A model generated the notes under the pieces. The model searched no databases. It was given only the letters and a program-made list of their open reading frames with translations, and was not told the DNA's origin. The position numbers and the translations under genes are program-made. DNA of 64,000 bases from M50B91 sp964526665. Its GTDB lineage: Bacteria > Patescibacteriota > Gracilibacteria > UBA4473. The stretch spans positions 1-64,000 of the forward strand of contig CAZGJL010000001.1 in NCBI GenBank assembly GCA_964526665.1. Reading direction: 5' to 3'. Positions 44,601 to 53,696 of the stretch are shown here, piece after piece (the stretch's first letter is position 1; each line of letters begins with the position of its first letter).

Positions 44601-45222
44601 CCACGAGAACTAATGCGTTCGTAGAACCTCCAAGGCTAACCATTCCCGTGGAAACATTATTAACATATAATGTTCCCTTAAAGTTTCCTGCCATATGGAT
44701 ATTTCCATTTGAGGTTACTTCAAGGTCGAGAACAGATGGTCCAACCGTTGCCTGAATCAATACGTGTGATTGATACACTCCGCTTGATGAATACTTAATA
44801 ACGGCTACTTCAGCAATTCCCATTGGGGAATAGGTAATACCGTTGATAACAAGGTCGTCTTGAAATTGAACGGCAAAATAAGCGGCTCCACTGTCATCAA
44901 ATCCCACTGCACTAGGCACTAAGAGGTTTGTTGGTGTCGCCGTAAGCTGCTGGGCAAATAAGGGTGTTCCGTCAATACTCGTCACTAGTAACGCATTATT
45001 CCATGCCGACACTGTTGTGCCTGCATAGGTAAAAGATGTCCATGAATACCCAATTGTCGCAGTATTTCCGTTTGTTTCATTTAGGGCAAACCATGTACCC
45101 GTTGGCATTAAATTAGACAATTTTGGCATTTCTGCATTGTCTATGTAATTCTGGGCAAAGCCCATTCCTGCATTTGCTACTATCAATATGATAGCTACAA
45201 ATAATGTTACTAAATTTTTCAT
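41670..45222 (-). CDS. Large exported repeat protein with T9SS type A sorting domain (split by assembly gap)
   Basis: One gene in two pieces (43320-45222 and 41670-43219) around 100 N. Signal peptide to about 23 (GMGFAQ), then a beta-propeller-like N-terminal half and an Ig-like segment. Next are tandem repeats of about 80 residues with LYAGAGSSYLWNTGATTQT and NANGCEGFDDVIVVVNPLP, then a gliding-motility-type SprB-like repeat region. The C-terminus runs KIYPNPTSGNIFIN to VVKR (type IX sorting domain). The gap lies in the 80-residue repeats, and the frames on its two sides differ only because the gap length is arbitrary. Looks like a Bacteroidetes surface adhesin. Foreign origin likely; true length unknown. 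Confidence 0.88.
43220..43319. other. Assembly gap (100 N) in T9SS gene 2
   Basis: Exactly 100 N, flanked on both sides by the same repeat unit (GATTCACCACGACGATTACA-type sequence), so it marks collapsed tandem repeats of unknown number. Confidence 0.95.
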
Positions 45223-45297
45223 ATTTTTCTCTTTCTTTATTTTTTGATTACTAAATTATTTTTGATTATTCGTTGATAGAGGAGAGGAAAGTCCCCC

Positions 45298-45489
45298 GAA
45301 TCAGACGACTCAACTCCCTCAACACAAGAAAGAGCTCAGCTGTCTGATCCGGGGAAGAACTCCCCCTACCCCCCTCTTTGACAAAAGAGGGGGAATCTCC
45401 CTCCCTTTATTCAAAGGGAGGGGCGGGGAGGGTTCTATAATTTTTTTCTAAATTCTGAATACGTCAAAGAACGCTCTTGACAATCTTGA
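45298..45489 (-). promoter_or_regulatory. 5' cassette module of T9SS gene 2
   Basis: Same parts as 41326-41430: GTTCTTTGACGTATTCAG (45455-45472), TTCAGAATTTAGAA (45446-45459), and the inverted repeat GGATCAGACAGCTGAGC / GAGTTGAGTCGTCTGATTC (45334-45350 with 45298-45316). Here a CCCCCTCTT repeat has landed between the parts, so the module is longer. Confidence 0.6.
45361..45434. repeat. CCCCCTCTT-type hairpins, copy 3
   Basis: CCCCCTCTTT/AAAGAGGGGG followed by CTCCCTCCCTTT/AAAGGGAGGGG. Both are GC-rich stems with short AT loops, interrupting the T9SS 5' module. Confidence 0.65.
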
Positions 45490-45656
45490 TTAAAAGTATT
45501 CAAGAGACATGGAGAAAGTACACCGAAACCCGCGTTTTGTCAAACGAAAGGTGCCAAAAGGAAATCAAAAAAACTTTTCCACGCCCCTTTTCCTTTCCTT
45601 CTGTCATACCCGACCCCGCCTTATCATCCCAGACTCATCATTGTCGGGACACTCAT

Positions 45657-45682
45657 TGTCATCCCGGACTTGATCCGGGATC
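45657..45682. repeat. GTCATCCCGGA...TCCGGGATC palindromic repeat
   Basis: ATCCCGGA and TCCGGGAT arms around CTTGA, a widespread intergenic repeat form. Partial copies (GTCATACCCGACCCCGCC, ATCATCCCAGACTCATC) precede it. Confidence 0.65.
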
Positions 45683-45767
45683 TTCTCTTCCCCCCCCCCA
45701 TTGTTATAAAAATATATATAAGAAGACTCTGCCACTGAATTCGATAAAAAAAATTTGGTTTTTCTCT

Positions 45768-45791
45768 CAATACGTGAAAAAATAAATATTG
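45768..45791 (+). promoter_or_regulatory. Operator-like inverted repeat upstream of surface protein A
   Basis: CAATAC, 12 bases (GTGAAAAAATAA), ATATTG, ending 24 bases before the ATG. An almost identical element (50342-50365) stands 23 bases before the paralogous gene at 50389. Confidence 0.6.
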
Positions 45792-45815
45792 ATAATTTTT
45801 CTCACACAAATACCC

Positions 45816-48800
45816 ATGAAAAAAGCTTTGCTTCTCGGTCTCGGAATACTCCTTGTTAGCAATGTTTTTGCTACTCAGCACGATAATCCCATTAGTAATA
45901 TCGGAGTTGAAGTCAAAACGTTCGAAGATACGGTAGACAGTGATGAATTTAATGTACTCTCTTCTGTCGCAAATCTATTTCTTGGAACCCTTTATAACAA
46001 TACTACTAGTCCAATGACTATGAAGATTCTTCGGTCATTTGATGCCCCCGAATTATGTATAGCGGGTGACTGTAAAACGGCTTGGCCTACGGGGGGAACG
46101 GGAGGAATTACTATTACTCCAGAAACATGTGGTGCTAATGAACAACTCCATGCGGTAGACGCAGATGGAAAATTTACTTGTGCTCCTGATGCAACTGGAA
46201 CGGGTTCAGGTGTCACTGCAAAGACATGTGATGCTGATGAACAACTCCATGCGGTAGACACAAATGGAAACTTTACTTGTGCTCCTGATGCAACTGGAGG
46301 AGGGCCAGGAGGACCGGCCGTAAACTTCATGGAATGTCAGGGAACCGATAAACTATCGGGCTTTGATGATGCTACTGGATTTTTTACCTGTGCTACTGAT
46401 GAGACAGCTGTCCCTGGTGCTGGTGACGATCTCGGAAATCATAAGGCTACCGGCGTTTTAACTACTTGGGATATTCTTCCAGACATGAATGACAGTACTC
46501 CAATGGGAGGAGCCTCCGGTGGCGGTGGACCGTCTATTGTTTCTAAAATGGATATTGGGAGTTCTACTCAATATTTCAGCAATCTTTATGTGGAAGATAT
46601 GCACCTAGGGGATGATTCTTTATGGATGGGAGCCGGAGATGATAAATTTAAGGTACTAACAAGTGACCCTGGAGTAAGAATGAATCTCTTTGCAGATGAG
46701 GAGCAAGAGATGTCCATCCAAACAAAAGGAGCTGACCTAAGAATGGAACTAGTAAATCCCGGTATTCAGATCCCAGACAAAAACATAGTTATTCTGAATG
46801 AGTCCGCAAATGGAAAAATCATTCTTGACTCAAAAGTTGCCCTAGGGGGAGCTCCAGAGATTCTTTTTGATTCTCCTACTGTCACGGCGACTGGTGCCCT
46901 TGGGGTAGCTGAGAAAGTTACGGCAAAAAACGTTCAGGTGTTAAATAACATTATGGCCTCTGGTCAAATTACGTCGCTGGCTACCATCAGTGCTGCGGCT
47001 AACATTACGTACGGGGGGAAATTGATTCATTCGGGAGTCGATGTATACGGTGTTCCAAACGGTGACGCCTGTGACGGTGGTGATGCTGTGATCGGTTTTA
47101 CAGACGGGGTCTTTACTTGTGGGACAGTCTCGGGTAGTACGGGTGGAACTTCTTTATGGACAGAGAAGTCACCTAATACAGGTATATATATGGGACTTAA
47201 TCCTGATCTTACTCTTGAGTCTGCAAGTAATCTGAATCTACAAATTCCATCAAGCGGAACTGCTGGCTCGAACATTAATATCACAAATGCTGCGAACGAT
47301 GGAAAAATTGTTTTGGGAGCGCCGGCCAACACCCTAAACGGGATTACTCTTGATACTCCTATTGTCCTGGCGACTGGTGCAATCCAGGCGACTAGTAACA
47401 TCGTTACAGGAGGTAACTTCAAATCGATGGGTGACCTTCTCTTGGGTAATGCAACTACTGGTTCTCTTGGTAATAGTAACGTTAGGTACTGGGGAGATTT
47501 GATTCGTAACAGTGTCCCCGTATACGCTGTTGAAAACCAAGACTGTGCGGGCAAGGCTATGACCGCAGTTACGGAAGGAGTCTTTACTTGTGACCCTGTC
47601 GTTTGTGATGACCTGGAATACTCCCAATGTGCAATACATATAACTACAAATCCCGTGGGCTTTGGTCTTGATCTCATGTGGTTTGATTCTTGTGGAAATA
47701 TGACAACGGAAAAAGAAGACTGTGGAGATCTTGGATGTCTTATGGGCGAGGTCAACGGAGCTTGTTACACAGCCCCTGTTTGTACTAACTACGCCTCCTC
47801 CATGTGTTGGAATCTTGTACAAGCTGGCACAAATGACGTCCATTGGCTTGATTCTTGTGGCCAACCTCAGGGGCTGAAAGAAGACTGTGGAACTAATGGA
47901 TGTACAGATGGCCCTAACGGAACCGCATCTTGTAATACCCCTCCCGTTTGTGATGAAAACGCATACCACCAATGTGACGCGGATGGTCATCTTTATTGGT
48001 ATGACTCTTGTAATAACAAAGGCGACATGAAATTAGCCTGTGCAGATGGATGTACTGGAAGTACGGGTACAACTGACTCTCTGGCAATCTGTAATGACCC
48101 CGGTCCATACGAATGGGATACCGGACCATGGGGGCCCTGTGGCGAAAAATACAGAGTTGAAGACGTTTTTGTTTCACTTGGAATAGATACTCAGGAGATA
48201 GATAATATGCTCTTGTACTACACTTCAGGAGATGGATCAAGTCTCGAAACGGCACCAGATGAAATAGCAAGCCTAAATGCCCTTCAAGGAGTGATAGCAA
48301 CCGACGCTAAAAAATTATACCAAGTAATGTATGAGGCGGCTTCAGTAACAAAAGTACTAACATATTCCTCACAAGAGGCCGACTTAAATAGTGACGGAAC
48401 ATTGTCGGCAGCAACTGGATCACAAGCCTTTACCCAAAAAGCTCAGAAACAAATACCCTTGCAGCTACGAGACGTATTCTGTATAAACAAATATGGAGCC
48501 AAGACAGCCGCTGCGTTCTGTAAAGATGAAGGTACGAAGCCTGAATCATCAGAGGATTGTACTATTACGCCCACCACCTACGAGTGGTCTGTTGGGCCAT
48601 GGAGTGCCTGCGGATCTCTTTCGTCCGCAATTGCAACAAAAAATAATGAGGAAGTGATGAAGGATCTTGCCTCAGTCGCAGTCAGCCATTTGGGCGTTGC
48701 TGTGGCGGCGGCGGCGGCGATAGAAGCTCCAGACGGAACACCAACAATTACGGGGGCTCCTACGCCTCCAGCAAGTCTTGGGGCTCCCACTTACTACCAG

Positions 48801-49475
48801 CTTCTAAAACAAATACACTTGCTGTGGTTGGCGCAGCAGCAGGGAGATAAGGCGACTGTTGTTGATCTATCTACTACTAATGGTGGTGGTACTGGCGGTG
48901 GGTATACGTATCCTTCGTCTAACGACTTTAACACTGACTTTGCTGATTATGTAGCTACGGATGGGACCGTTTTACCAGAAGCTAACAAATCTGTTCTTCC
49001 ATATCAGACTCGTGACGTACTTTGTGGGGCCAAATCAGGAACGGCAATGAGTGAAGATTTTTGTCTCAACCTAAAACCATTTACCACTCGAACATGTGCA
49101 CCCGTGAAAACAAATATTGAATGGATGATTGGTGGATGGAGTGCTTGTAGCGGACCTACTGACACAAGAACTCGATCTGTAGTTTGTTCATGGTGTACAG
49201 AAGAGCTGTGTGTAATTGGAGGCGAGGGTGAGAATGCAGATGATGCGATCTGTCCTACCCCAAAACCAGCCGATTCAGAGGTCTGTAATGGCTTCGTGGT
49301 GACTCCACCGGGGAATGAAAGCCCCTTTGTCAATGGTATGAACTTTGGGACAACTCAGGTAACCATTCAGGACACGATTCTCGATCTCGCTACCCAGGTT
49401 ACCAACCTCAGCGGCACGGTTAACACCCTGCAAACCACAATAAATAACATGGGAAGTAGTACTTCTACACCGTAA
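45816..49475 (+). CDS. Giant exported Cys-rich surface protein A (TSP1-like repeats)
   Basis: 1219 residues. Signal peptide to about 19 (NVFA). Four parts follow: (a) tail-fibre-like units CGANEQLHAVDADGKFTC and similar; (b) beta repeats (about 200-600); (c) three six-Cys modules of the form C..Y..C....WFDSCG....DCG..GC.....C (about 615-760); (d) thrombospondin-1-like segments W.(V/I)G.WS.CG with long inserts. A last TSP1-like part has RTRSVVCSWC, and a heptad-like tail (TTQVTIQDTILDL) ends the protein. It is paralogous to the gene at 50389-53554, with which it shares its operator-like leader and terminator type. Probably an adhesive fibre. Start chosen at the signal peptide. Confidence 0.8.
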   Translation: MKKALLLGLGILLVSNVFATQHDNPISNIGVEVKTFEDTVDSDEFNVLSSVANLFLGTLYNNTTSPMTMKILRSFDAPELCIAGDCKTAWPTGGTGGITITPETCGANEQLHAVDADGKFTCAPDATGTGSGVTAKTCDADEQLHAVDTNGNFTCAPDATGGGPGGPAVNFMECQGTDKLSGFDDATGFFTCATDETAVPGAGDDLGNHKATGVLTTWDILPDMNDSTPMGGASGGGGPSIVSKMDIGSSTQYFSNLYVEDMHLGDDSLWMGAGDDKFKVLTSDPGVRMNLFADEEQEMSIQTKGADLRMELVNPGIQIPDKNIVILNESANGKIILDSKVALGGAPEILFDSPTVTATGALGVAEKVTAKNVQVLNNIMASGQITSLATISAAANITYGGKLIHSGVDVYGVPNGDACDGGDAVIGFTDGVFTCGTVSGSTGGTSLWTEKSPNTGIYMGLNPDLTLESASNLNLQIPSSGTAGSNINITNAANDGKIVLGAPANTLNGITLDTPIVLATGAIQATSNIVTGGNFKSMGDLLLGNATTGSLGNSNVRYWGDLIRNSVPVYAVENQDCAGKAMTAVTEGVFTCDPVVCDDLEYSQCAIHITTNPVGFGLDLMWFDSCGNMTTEKEDCGDLGCLMGEVNGACYTAPVCTNYASSMCWNLVQAGTNDVHWLDSCGQPQGLKEDCGTNGCTDGPNGTASCNTPPVCDENAYHQCDADGHLYWYDSCNNKGDMKLACADGCTGSTGTTDSLAICNDPGPYEWDTGPWGPCGEKYRVEDVFVSLGIDTQEIDNMLLYYTSGDGSSLETAPDEIASLNALQGVIATDAKKLYQVMYEAASVTKVLTYSSQEADLNSDGTLSAATGSQAFTQKAQKQIPLQLRDVFCINKYGAKTAAAFCKDEGTKPESSEDCTITPTTYEWSVGPWSACGSLSSAIATKNNEEVMKDLASVAVSHLGVAVAAAAAIEAPDGTPTITGAPTPPASLGAPTYYQLLKQIHLLWLAQQQGDKATVVDLSTTNGGGTGGGYTYPSSNDFNTDFADYVATDGTVLPEANKSVLPYQTRDVLCGAKSGTAMSEDFCLNLKPFTTRTCAPVKTNIEWMIGGWSACSGPTDTRTRSVVCSWCTEELCVIGGEGENADDAICPTPKPADSEVCNGFVVTPPGNESPFVNGMNFGTTQVTIQDTILDLATQVTNLSGTVNTLQTTINNMGSSTSTP

Positions 49476-49516
49476 ATAAAACTCGCGAGTAAAAAAGAAT
49501 TTAGCAAGTATCATAA

Positions 49517-49547
49517 AAAACTACCTCTCCGGGGGTAGTTTTTTTAT
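49517..49547 (+). terminator. Intrinsic terminator of surface protein A gene
   Basis: AAACTACC / GGTAGTTT stem with loop TCTCCGGG, followed by a T-run. Same stem as the terminator at 53572-53605. Confidence 0.88.
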
Positions 49548-49552
49548 ATGAA

Positions 49553-49590
49553 ATAACGCCCCCTAGCCCCCTCTTACATTAAGAGGGGGG
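49553..49590. repeat. CCCCCTCTT hairpin repeat, copy 4
   Basis: TAACGCCCCCTAGCCCCCTCTT pairing with AAGAGGGGGG. It supplies the last codons and the stop of the DUF559 gene on the minus strand. Confidence 0.7.
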
Positions 49591-49942
49591 ATACAAGCGG
49601 TTTTTTTATTTCCTCCAACACGACATCCATATTTTTAAGAACTTCTTCATTTTTAAACCGTAACACAATAATATCCTGTGCTTCTAAAAATTTTGTCCTT
49701 CCTTCATCATTCAATTTCACATTCTCTTCTTCATGGTGTTTTCCATCTAATTCAATTGCTACTCGGACGCTGGGACAATAAAAATCTAAAATATAATTTC
49801 GGACGCTATATTGTCGATAAAACTTAACCCCTAATTTGTTTTTCCGTAAAGATTGCCACAAACAATTCTCCACCAACGTTTCTCTTTTTCGAAGCTCTTT
49901 TCTTCTTTCTCGTAATATTTGAACATTATATCCTTGCTCCAT
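49574..49942 (-). CDS. DUF559 endonuclease-like protein
   Basis: 122 residues from the ATG at 49942 (TTG at 49948 also in frame). REase-like core: TLVENCLWQSLR, LGVKFYRQYSV, ILDFYCPSVRVAIELDGKHHEE (the D...ELDGKxH motif) and IIVLRFKNEEVLKN. This is DUF559, related to Vsr-type very-short-patch endonucleases. The C-terminus (SPLLM) is encoded by a CCCCCTCTT repeat. DUF559 genes are often found as single, mobile-looking genes; this one sits in the repeat-rich island. Activity not proven. Confidence 0.88.
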   Translation of the reverse strand: MEQGYNVQILRERRKELRKRETLVENCLWQSLRKNKLGVKFYRQYSVRNYILDFYCPSVRVAIELDGKHHEEENVKLNDEGRTKFLEAQDIIVLRFKNEEVLKNMDVVLEEIKKPLVSPLLM

Positions 49943-49994
49943 GCTCAAGAGTCTATAAAAATAAATCGTAAAACAACAGTGTGCACTTTAACTG

Positions 49995-50115
49995 TTTCTT
50001 AATCTTCTCTCCCCCTCTTGGTGTAAGAGGGGGACAAAGACGAGACCAAATGACCAGGGGGCGTTACAAAAAACGCATCTTCAATATTTGTAGTTTGCAG
50101 TTTGCAGATTAGAGC
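49995..50115. repeat. Compound repeat unit, direct copy 1
   Basis: CCCCCTCTTGGTGTAAGAGG-type hairpin, GACGAGACCAAATGACCAGG, GGGCGTTAC and a heptamer array (50087-50115). About 90 percent identical by eye to 50174-50295. Confidence 0.8.
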
Positions 50116-50173
50116 GAAGCGATTGGATTGCGGATCTGGTCCACAATGACAAGGTGTTTCTTTCAAAGACTAT

Positions 50174-50295
50174 TTTCTTAATCTTCTCTCCCCCTCTTGA
50201 TGTAAGAGGGGGACAAAGACGAGACCAAATGACCAGGGGGCGTTACAAAAAACACATCTTCCATATTTGTCGTCTGCAATTTGTAGATTAGGGCG
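50174..50295. repeat. Compound repeat unit, direct copy 2
   Basis: Same order of parts as copy 1, with a more degraded heptamer array (50266-50293). The 58-base spacer between copies holds nothing I recognise. Confidence 0.8.
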
Positions 50296-50341
50296 TTACC
50301 TCTCTGTATCCTTATATTCCAAAAAAATTAGCATTTTGTTC

Positions 50342-50365
50342 CAATACATGAAAAAATAAGTATTG
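50342..50365 (+). promoter_or_regulatory. Operator-like inverted repeat upstream of surface protein B
   Basis: CAATAC, 12 bases (ATGAAAAAATAA), GTATTG: a perfect 6-base inverted repeat ending 23 bases before the ATG at 50389; matches 45768-45791. Confidence 0.6.
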
Positions 50366-50388
50366 AAAAACATCTCATACACACATCC

Positions 50389-53300
50389 ATGAAAAAATAT
50401 TTCCTCTTCGGTCTCGGCCTTCTTCTTACTGGAAGCGTACTTGCCGCAACAGTCTCTACTGTTACTATTGTCGAGAAAGACCCTGGAGACCCTGTTTCGA
50501 ACGAGGAATTTAATGCTATTACTACGGGAATAAATGCTCTTACGGATATGTTTGATTCCTCTACTTCCGATGCTGCTGGTATTGCCTTTCCAAAAAACCT
50601 AGAAATAAAGGATCTCATGACAATGGAAATCGTTCCCAGTCAAAATAATTCCTACTCTCTTGGGAGTACCACCGCGAGGTTTAAAGATCTTTATGTACAG
50701 AAGATTGATACGCATGAAATATGTCTCAATAATCAATGTGAAACCAGCTGGGATAGTGGAGGAGGAACAATTGATCAAGAATGTTCTACCGGCAAAGTAG
50801 TAAAAGGAATTGCCTCGGGAACTTTTGAATGTATTACTCCTGATTCTGGAGAAGATAATCTTGGTAATCATACCGCTACCGCTGATTTAACTTCTTTCAG
50901 TATTATCCCCGACATGACCGGGGCAACAGAATTAGTAACTGGAGACGGAAGCTTTCTTGTGTCTCAGAGAGACCTAGGAAGCCCTATTCAATGGTTCAGA
51001 AATCTTTATGTGAAAGACGTTAACATGACGGGACATACCCTTTACATGGATGGTGCAGCTGTTCTTCAGAGTGATCCCGCCTTAGGGCTTCGATTCACCG
51101 CTGATGATGGCCAGGACATGAGTCTGAAATCAAAAAATCACTTAAATATACTAATTCCTACAACGGGAAGCAATAGCTCAAATATTAATATTATTAATGA
51201 GGCCAAAGGTGGAAAAATTCTATTAGAGGCAGCAACCATAGATGTTGGATTAGATCCAGAGATTGTCCTTGATTCTCCTGTTGTCACTACGACTGGTGAC
51301 CTTGAGATTACTGGTGATATTAACTTCACTGGTGGTTTGTACCAAAACGAAGTGCTTTTCGAAGGAGGAGGATCTGGAATCGTCGATCACAGCTGTGATA
51401 TTGGCGAGGTTGTGACCGGAATCGCTGGAGGAACCTTTATTTGTACTGGCGAACCTTTTTGTGAAGACCTTGANNNNNNNNNNNNNNNNNNNNNNNNNNN
51501 NNNNNNNNNNNNNNNNNNNNNNNNNNNNNNNNNNNNNNNNNNNNNNNNNNNNNNNNNNNNNNNNNNNNNNNNNATACCACCAATGTGTAGGAGGTGATCT
51601 CTATTGGTTTGATTCTTGTGATGTACAAGGCATCATAAAAGAAACCTGTTCCGACGGATGTACCGAGGCAGAGCAAGACGGAATATGTTCCGCCCCGTGT
51701 GATGACTTTGAATACCACCAATGTGTAGGAGGTGATCTCTATTGGTTTGATTCTTGTGATGTACAAAGCACCATAAAAGAAACCTGTTCCGGCGGATGTA
51801 CCGAGGCAGAGCAAGACGGAGCATGTTTCACTCCAGAAGACCCGAACGCTCCATATACATTTGAAAGCGGTGAATGGGGACCCTGTGGTGAAGAATACCA
51901 AATTGAATATGCTTATGAAAAAACCGAAAGAGCTCTCAAAAGTGTAGCTGCGATGAAAGAGTACTATGTTAGTGGAGATGGAGTAGGTCGCCCTGAAGCT
52001 ACTGATTCTGTAACAAGCCTGGGTGATATTGAGGATGAATTGAATGCCGCTGCTAACAAAATTGTGGACGAGAAGATTAAAGCATATGAGGTAACAAAGA
52101 AAACAGATTATACGACACAAGAAGACTCAAATGATGATGGCCTGTTACTCTGGGACACAAGTGATGAGTCCGACGTCCATTCCTTCAAGGCAAAGAAAAA
52201 AACAGCTATACAAACGCGAGACATTTTCTGTGCAAACAAATTCGGAATTCGAACAGAAGATGCGTACTGTAAAGATGCTACGAATCCATTTCCTAGCGAA
52301 GGAGCCGTACGATCATGTAATCCTTCTGCTCCTGGCACCTACGGTTGGTCTGTGGGCTCATGGAGTGAATGCGGATCTCTACCGAATATTGTGAAAACTA
52401 AAAATGATATTAATGCATATAATAATCTAGCAACCACGGCAGAAACTTCTTTAACCACTGCCTTGTCAATAATACAGGCTGAGATTGGATCCGTTCCGAC
52501 TTCTGTTCCGACAAGTGCTCAAGTCAATTTGGCTACTTCTTCGACAGCGCGTAAAATACTGTTAAATAAAGCGAAGTATATGGCCCTCAATGAAGACAAG
52601 ATAACCGCTGTGGCACGAAAAGTGGCACCCGCTGATTCCGATTCTGCATATCCAGCTTTTTCAACTTTCACAACAGATCTTGATACTTTTGTAGACAGCA
52701 CCAATGGATCCGTTAAGGAAAAGGCTCAAAAAGAGAAACTTGGATTCCAGACGCGTGAAATCTTTTGTGTGGCTGACATAGGAACCTTCCTGAGTGAAGA
52801 CTTTTGTCTCGACAAAAAACCCGTCGTATACCGAAATTGTCAGGTAGCGCCAACTATACTGAAACAGAAATGGATTATTGATGGATGGAGTGCTTCGTGC
52901 AATGGAGAGCCTTCGACAAAAACTCGATCTGTTCGTTGTACATGGTGCACGGCAGATCTATGTGTAGTTGGAGATGAGGGAGATCCCACAGATAATGCCG
53001 TCTGTACTGGTGCCTCTCTTCCCATTCCAGCTACTTCTAAAATTTGTAACATATTTGACGAAGCTGATGTTGGAACTGAAATCACTATTCTTGAGGATGT
53101 GGTCTCTAATAGCGTTACTATTTCAGATATAAATAGTACTCTTAGTGCCACTACTGCCACTGCTGATGCTGCTGATGCTAAGGCTGATATTGCTACTGCT
53201 GCTGCTGTTACTGCTTCTACCAAGGCTGATGCTGCTGACGCTAAGGCGGTTACTGCTTCTACCACTGCTGTTACTGCTGATGCTAAGGCTGATGCTGCTA

Positions 53301-53554
53301 CTGCCACTGCTGATGTTGCTGACGCTAGGGCGGTTACTGCTTCTACTCAGGCTACTGCTGCTATACGTGATGCTGCTGATGCTGATGCTGTCGCTACTGA
53401 TGCCTTTAGCGGAGCCGATCAACTAATTCAGTTTCTTATAGATGGAACAGCGTGTGGCGGTGATGATGATGTCTACACATTCCCTGCATCTTTTGCTCGA
53501 CCATTGATCACTATCACTCCAAAAGACTGTCCTCCGTCAGTCACTGAAGGGTAA
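50389..53554 (+). CDS. Giant exported Cys-rich surface protein B (TSP1-like, split by assembly gap)
   Basis: Paralogue of the protein at 45816-49475, in two pieces around 100 N (51474-51573). Signal peptide to about 19 (GSVLAA), tail-fibre-like CSTGKVVKGIASGTFEC unit, beta repeats (SLGSTTARFKDLYVQ, NLYVKDVN), six-Cys modules of about 42 residues (YHQCVGGDLYWFDSCDVQ) that are nearly identical in tandem, and TSP1-like W.VGSWSECG and KTRSVRCTWC segments. After these comes an Ala/Thr/Asp coiled-coil-like stalk (about 53130-53400) absent from protein A, and a short C-terminal domain with two Cys. The frame difference across the gap is an artefact of its arbitrary length. Likely a long adhesive fibre. 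Confidence 0.8.
51474..51573. other. Assembly gap (100 N) in surface protein B gene
   Basis: Exactly 100 N within nearly identical 126-base units encoding the six-Cys module, so the number of modules is unknown. Confidence 0.95.
53130..53400 (+). repeat. GCT/ACT-rich low-complexity tract (Ala/Thr stalk)
   Basis: Imperfect repeats such as GCTGATGCTGCTGACGCTAA and GCGGTTACTGCTTCTACC encode units like ADAADAKAVTAST. Frequent Ala every three or four residues predicts a helical stalk. Confidence 0.75.
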
Positions 53555-53571
53555 GTAATAATTTCTCAAAC

Positions 53572-53605
53572 AAAAAAACTACTCCTTCGGGGGTAGTTTT
53601 TTTTA
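53572..53605 (+). terminator. Intrinsic terminator of surface protein B gene
   Basis: AAAAAACTAC(T)CC / GGGGTAGTTTTTT stem with loop TTCG, then T-run; same stem core as at 49517-49547. Confidence 0.88.
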
Positions 53606-53619
53606 GGAGACCGGTCTCC
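53606..53619. repeat. GGAGACCGGTCTCC palindrome
   Basis: Perfect 14-base palindrome, solo arm of the GAGACCGGTCTC family, joined directly to a heptamer array. Confidence 0.7.
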
Positions 53620-53657
53620 GTAGTTTGTAGATTGTAGTTTGCAGATTGTAGTTTGAA
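53620..53657. repeat. TTTGTAG heptamer array
   Basis: GTAGTTTGTAGATTGTAGTT-type tandem of five or six units upstream of the TPR gene. Confidence 0.7.
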
Positions 53658-53696
53658 CCTTGACCTTTTCCCCAACCTCAGGCACCATCTGCGTCG

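Larger units (their letters stand above)
45223..45815. other. Repeat-rich region between T9SS gene 2 and the first Cys-rich surface protein
   Basis: No gene. Contains the 5' module of T9SS gene 2 (45298-45489), CCCCCTCTT and CTCCCTCCCTTT hairpins (45361-45434), a TCATCCCGGACTTGATCCGG-type repeat (45657-45682) of a kind seen in many unrelated bacteria, and the operator-like repeat 45768-45791. Confidence 0.7.
49943..50388. other. Duplicated intergenic block upstream of surface protein B
   Basis: No gene. Two direct copies of an approximately 120-base unit (49995-50115 and 50174-50295), each made of a CCCCCTCTT hairpin, a GGGGGCGTTAC tail and a heptamer array, then the operator-like repeat at 50342-50365. 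Confidence 0.75.

Noticed and set aside
49995..50295. Possible CRISPR array from direct repeats
   Set aside because: Only two long copies with internal hairpins, no regular spacers and no cas genes.
51461..51597. Apparent frameshift in surface protein B
   Set aside because: Same reason: an arbitrary gap within tandem repeats.
53130..53400. Possible CRISPR or minisatellite
   Set aside because: Repeats are in frame and encode an Ala/Thr stalk within the surface protein.
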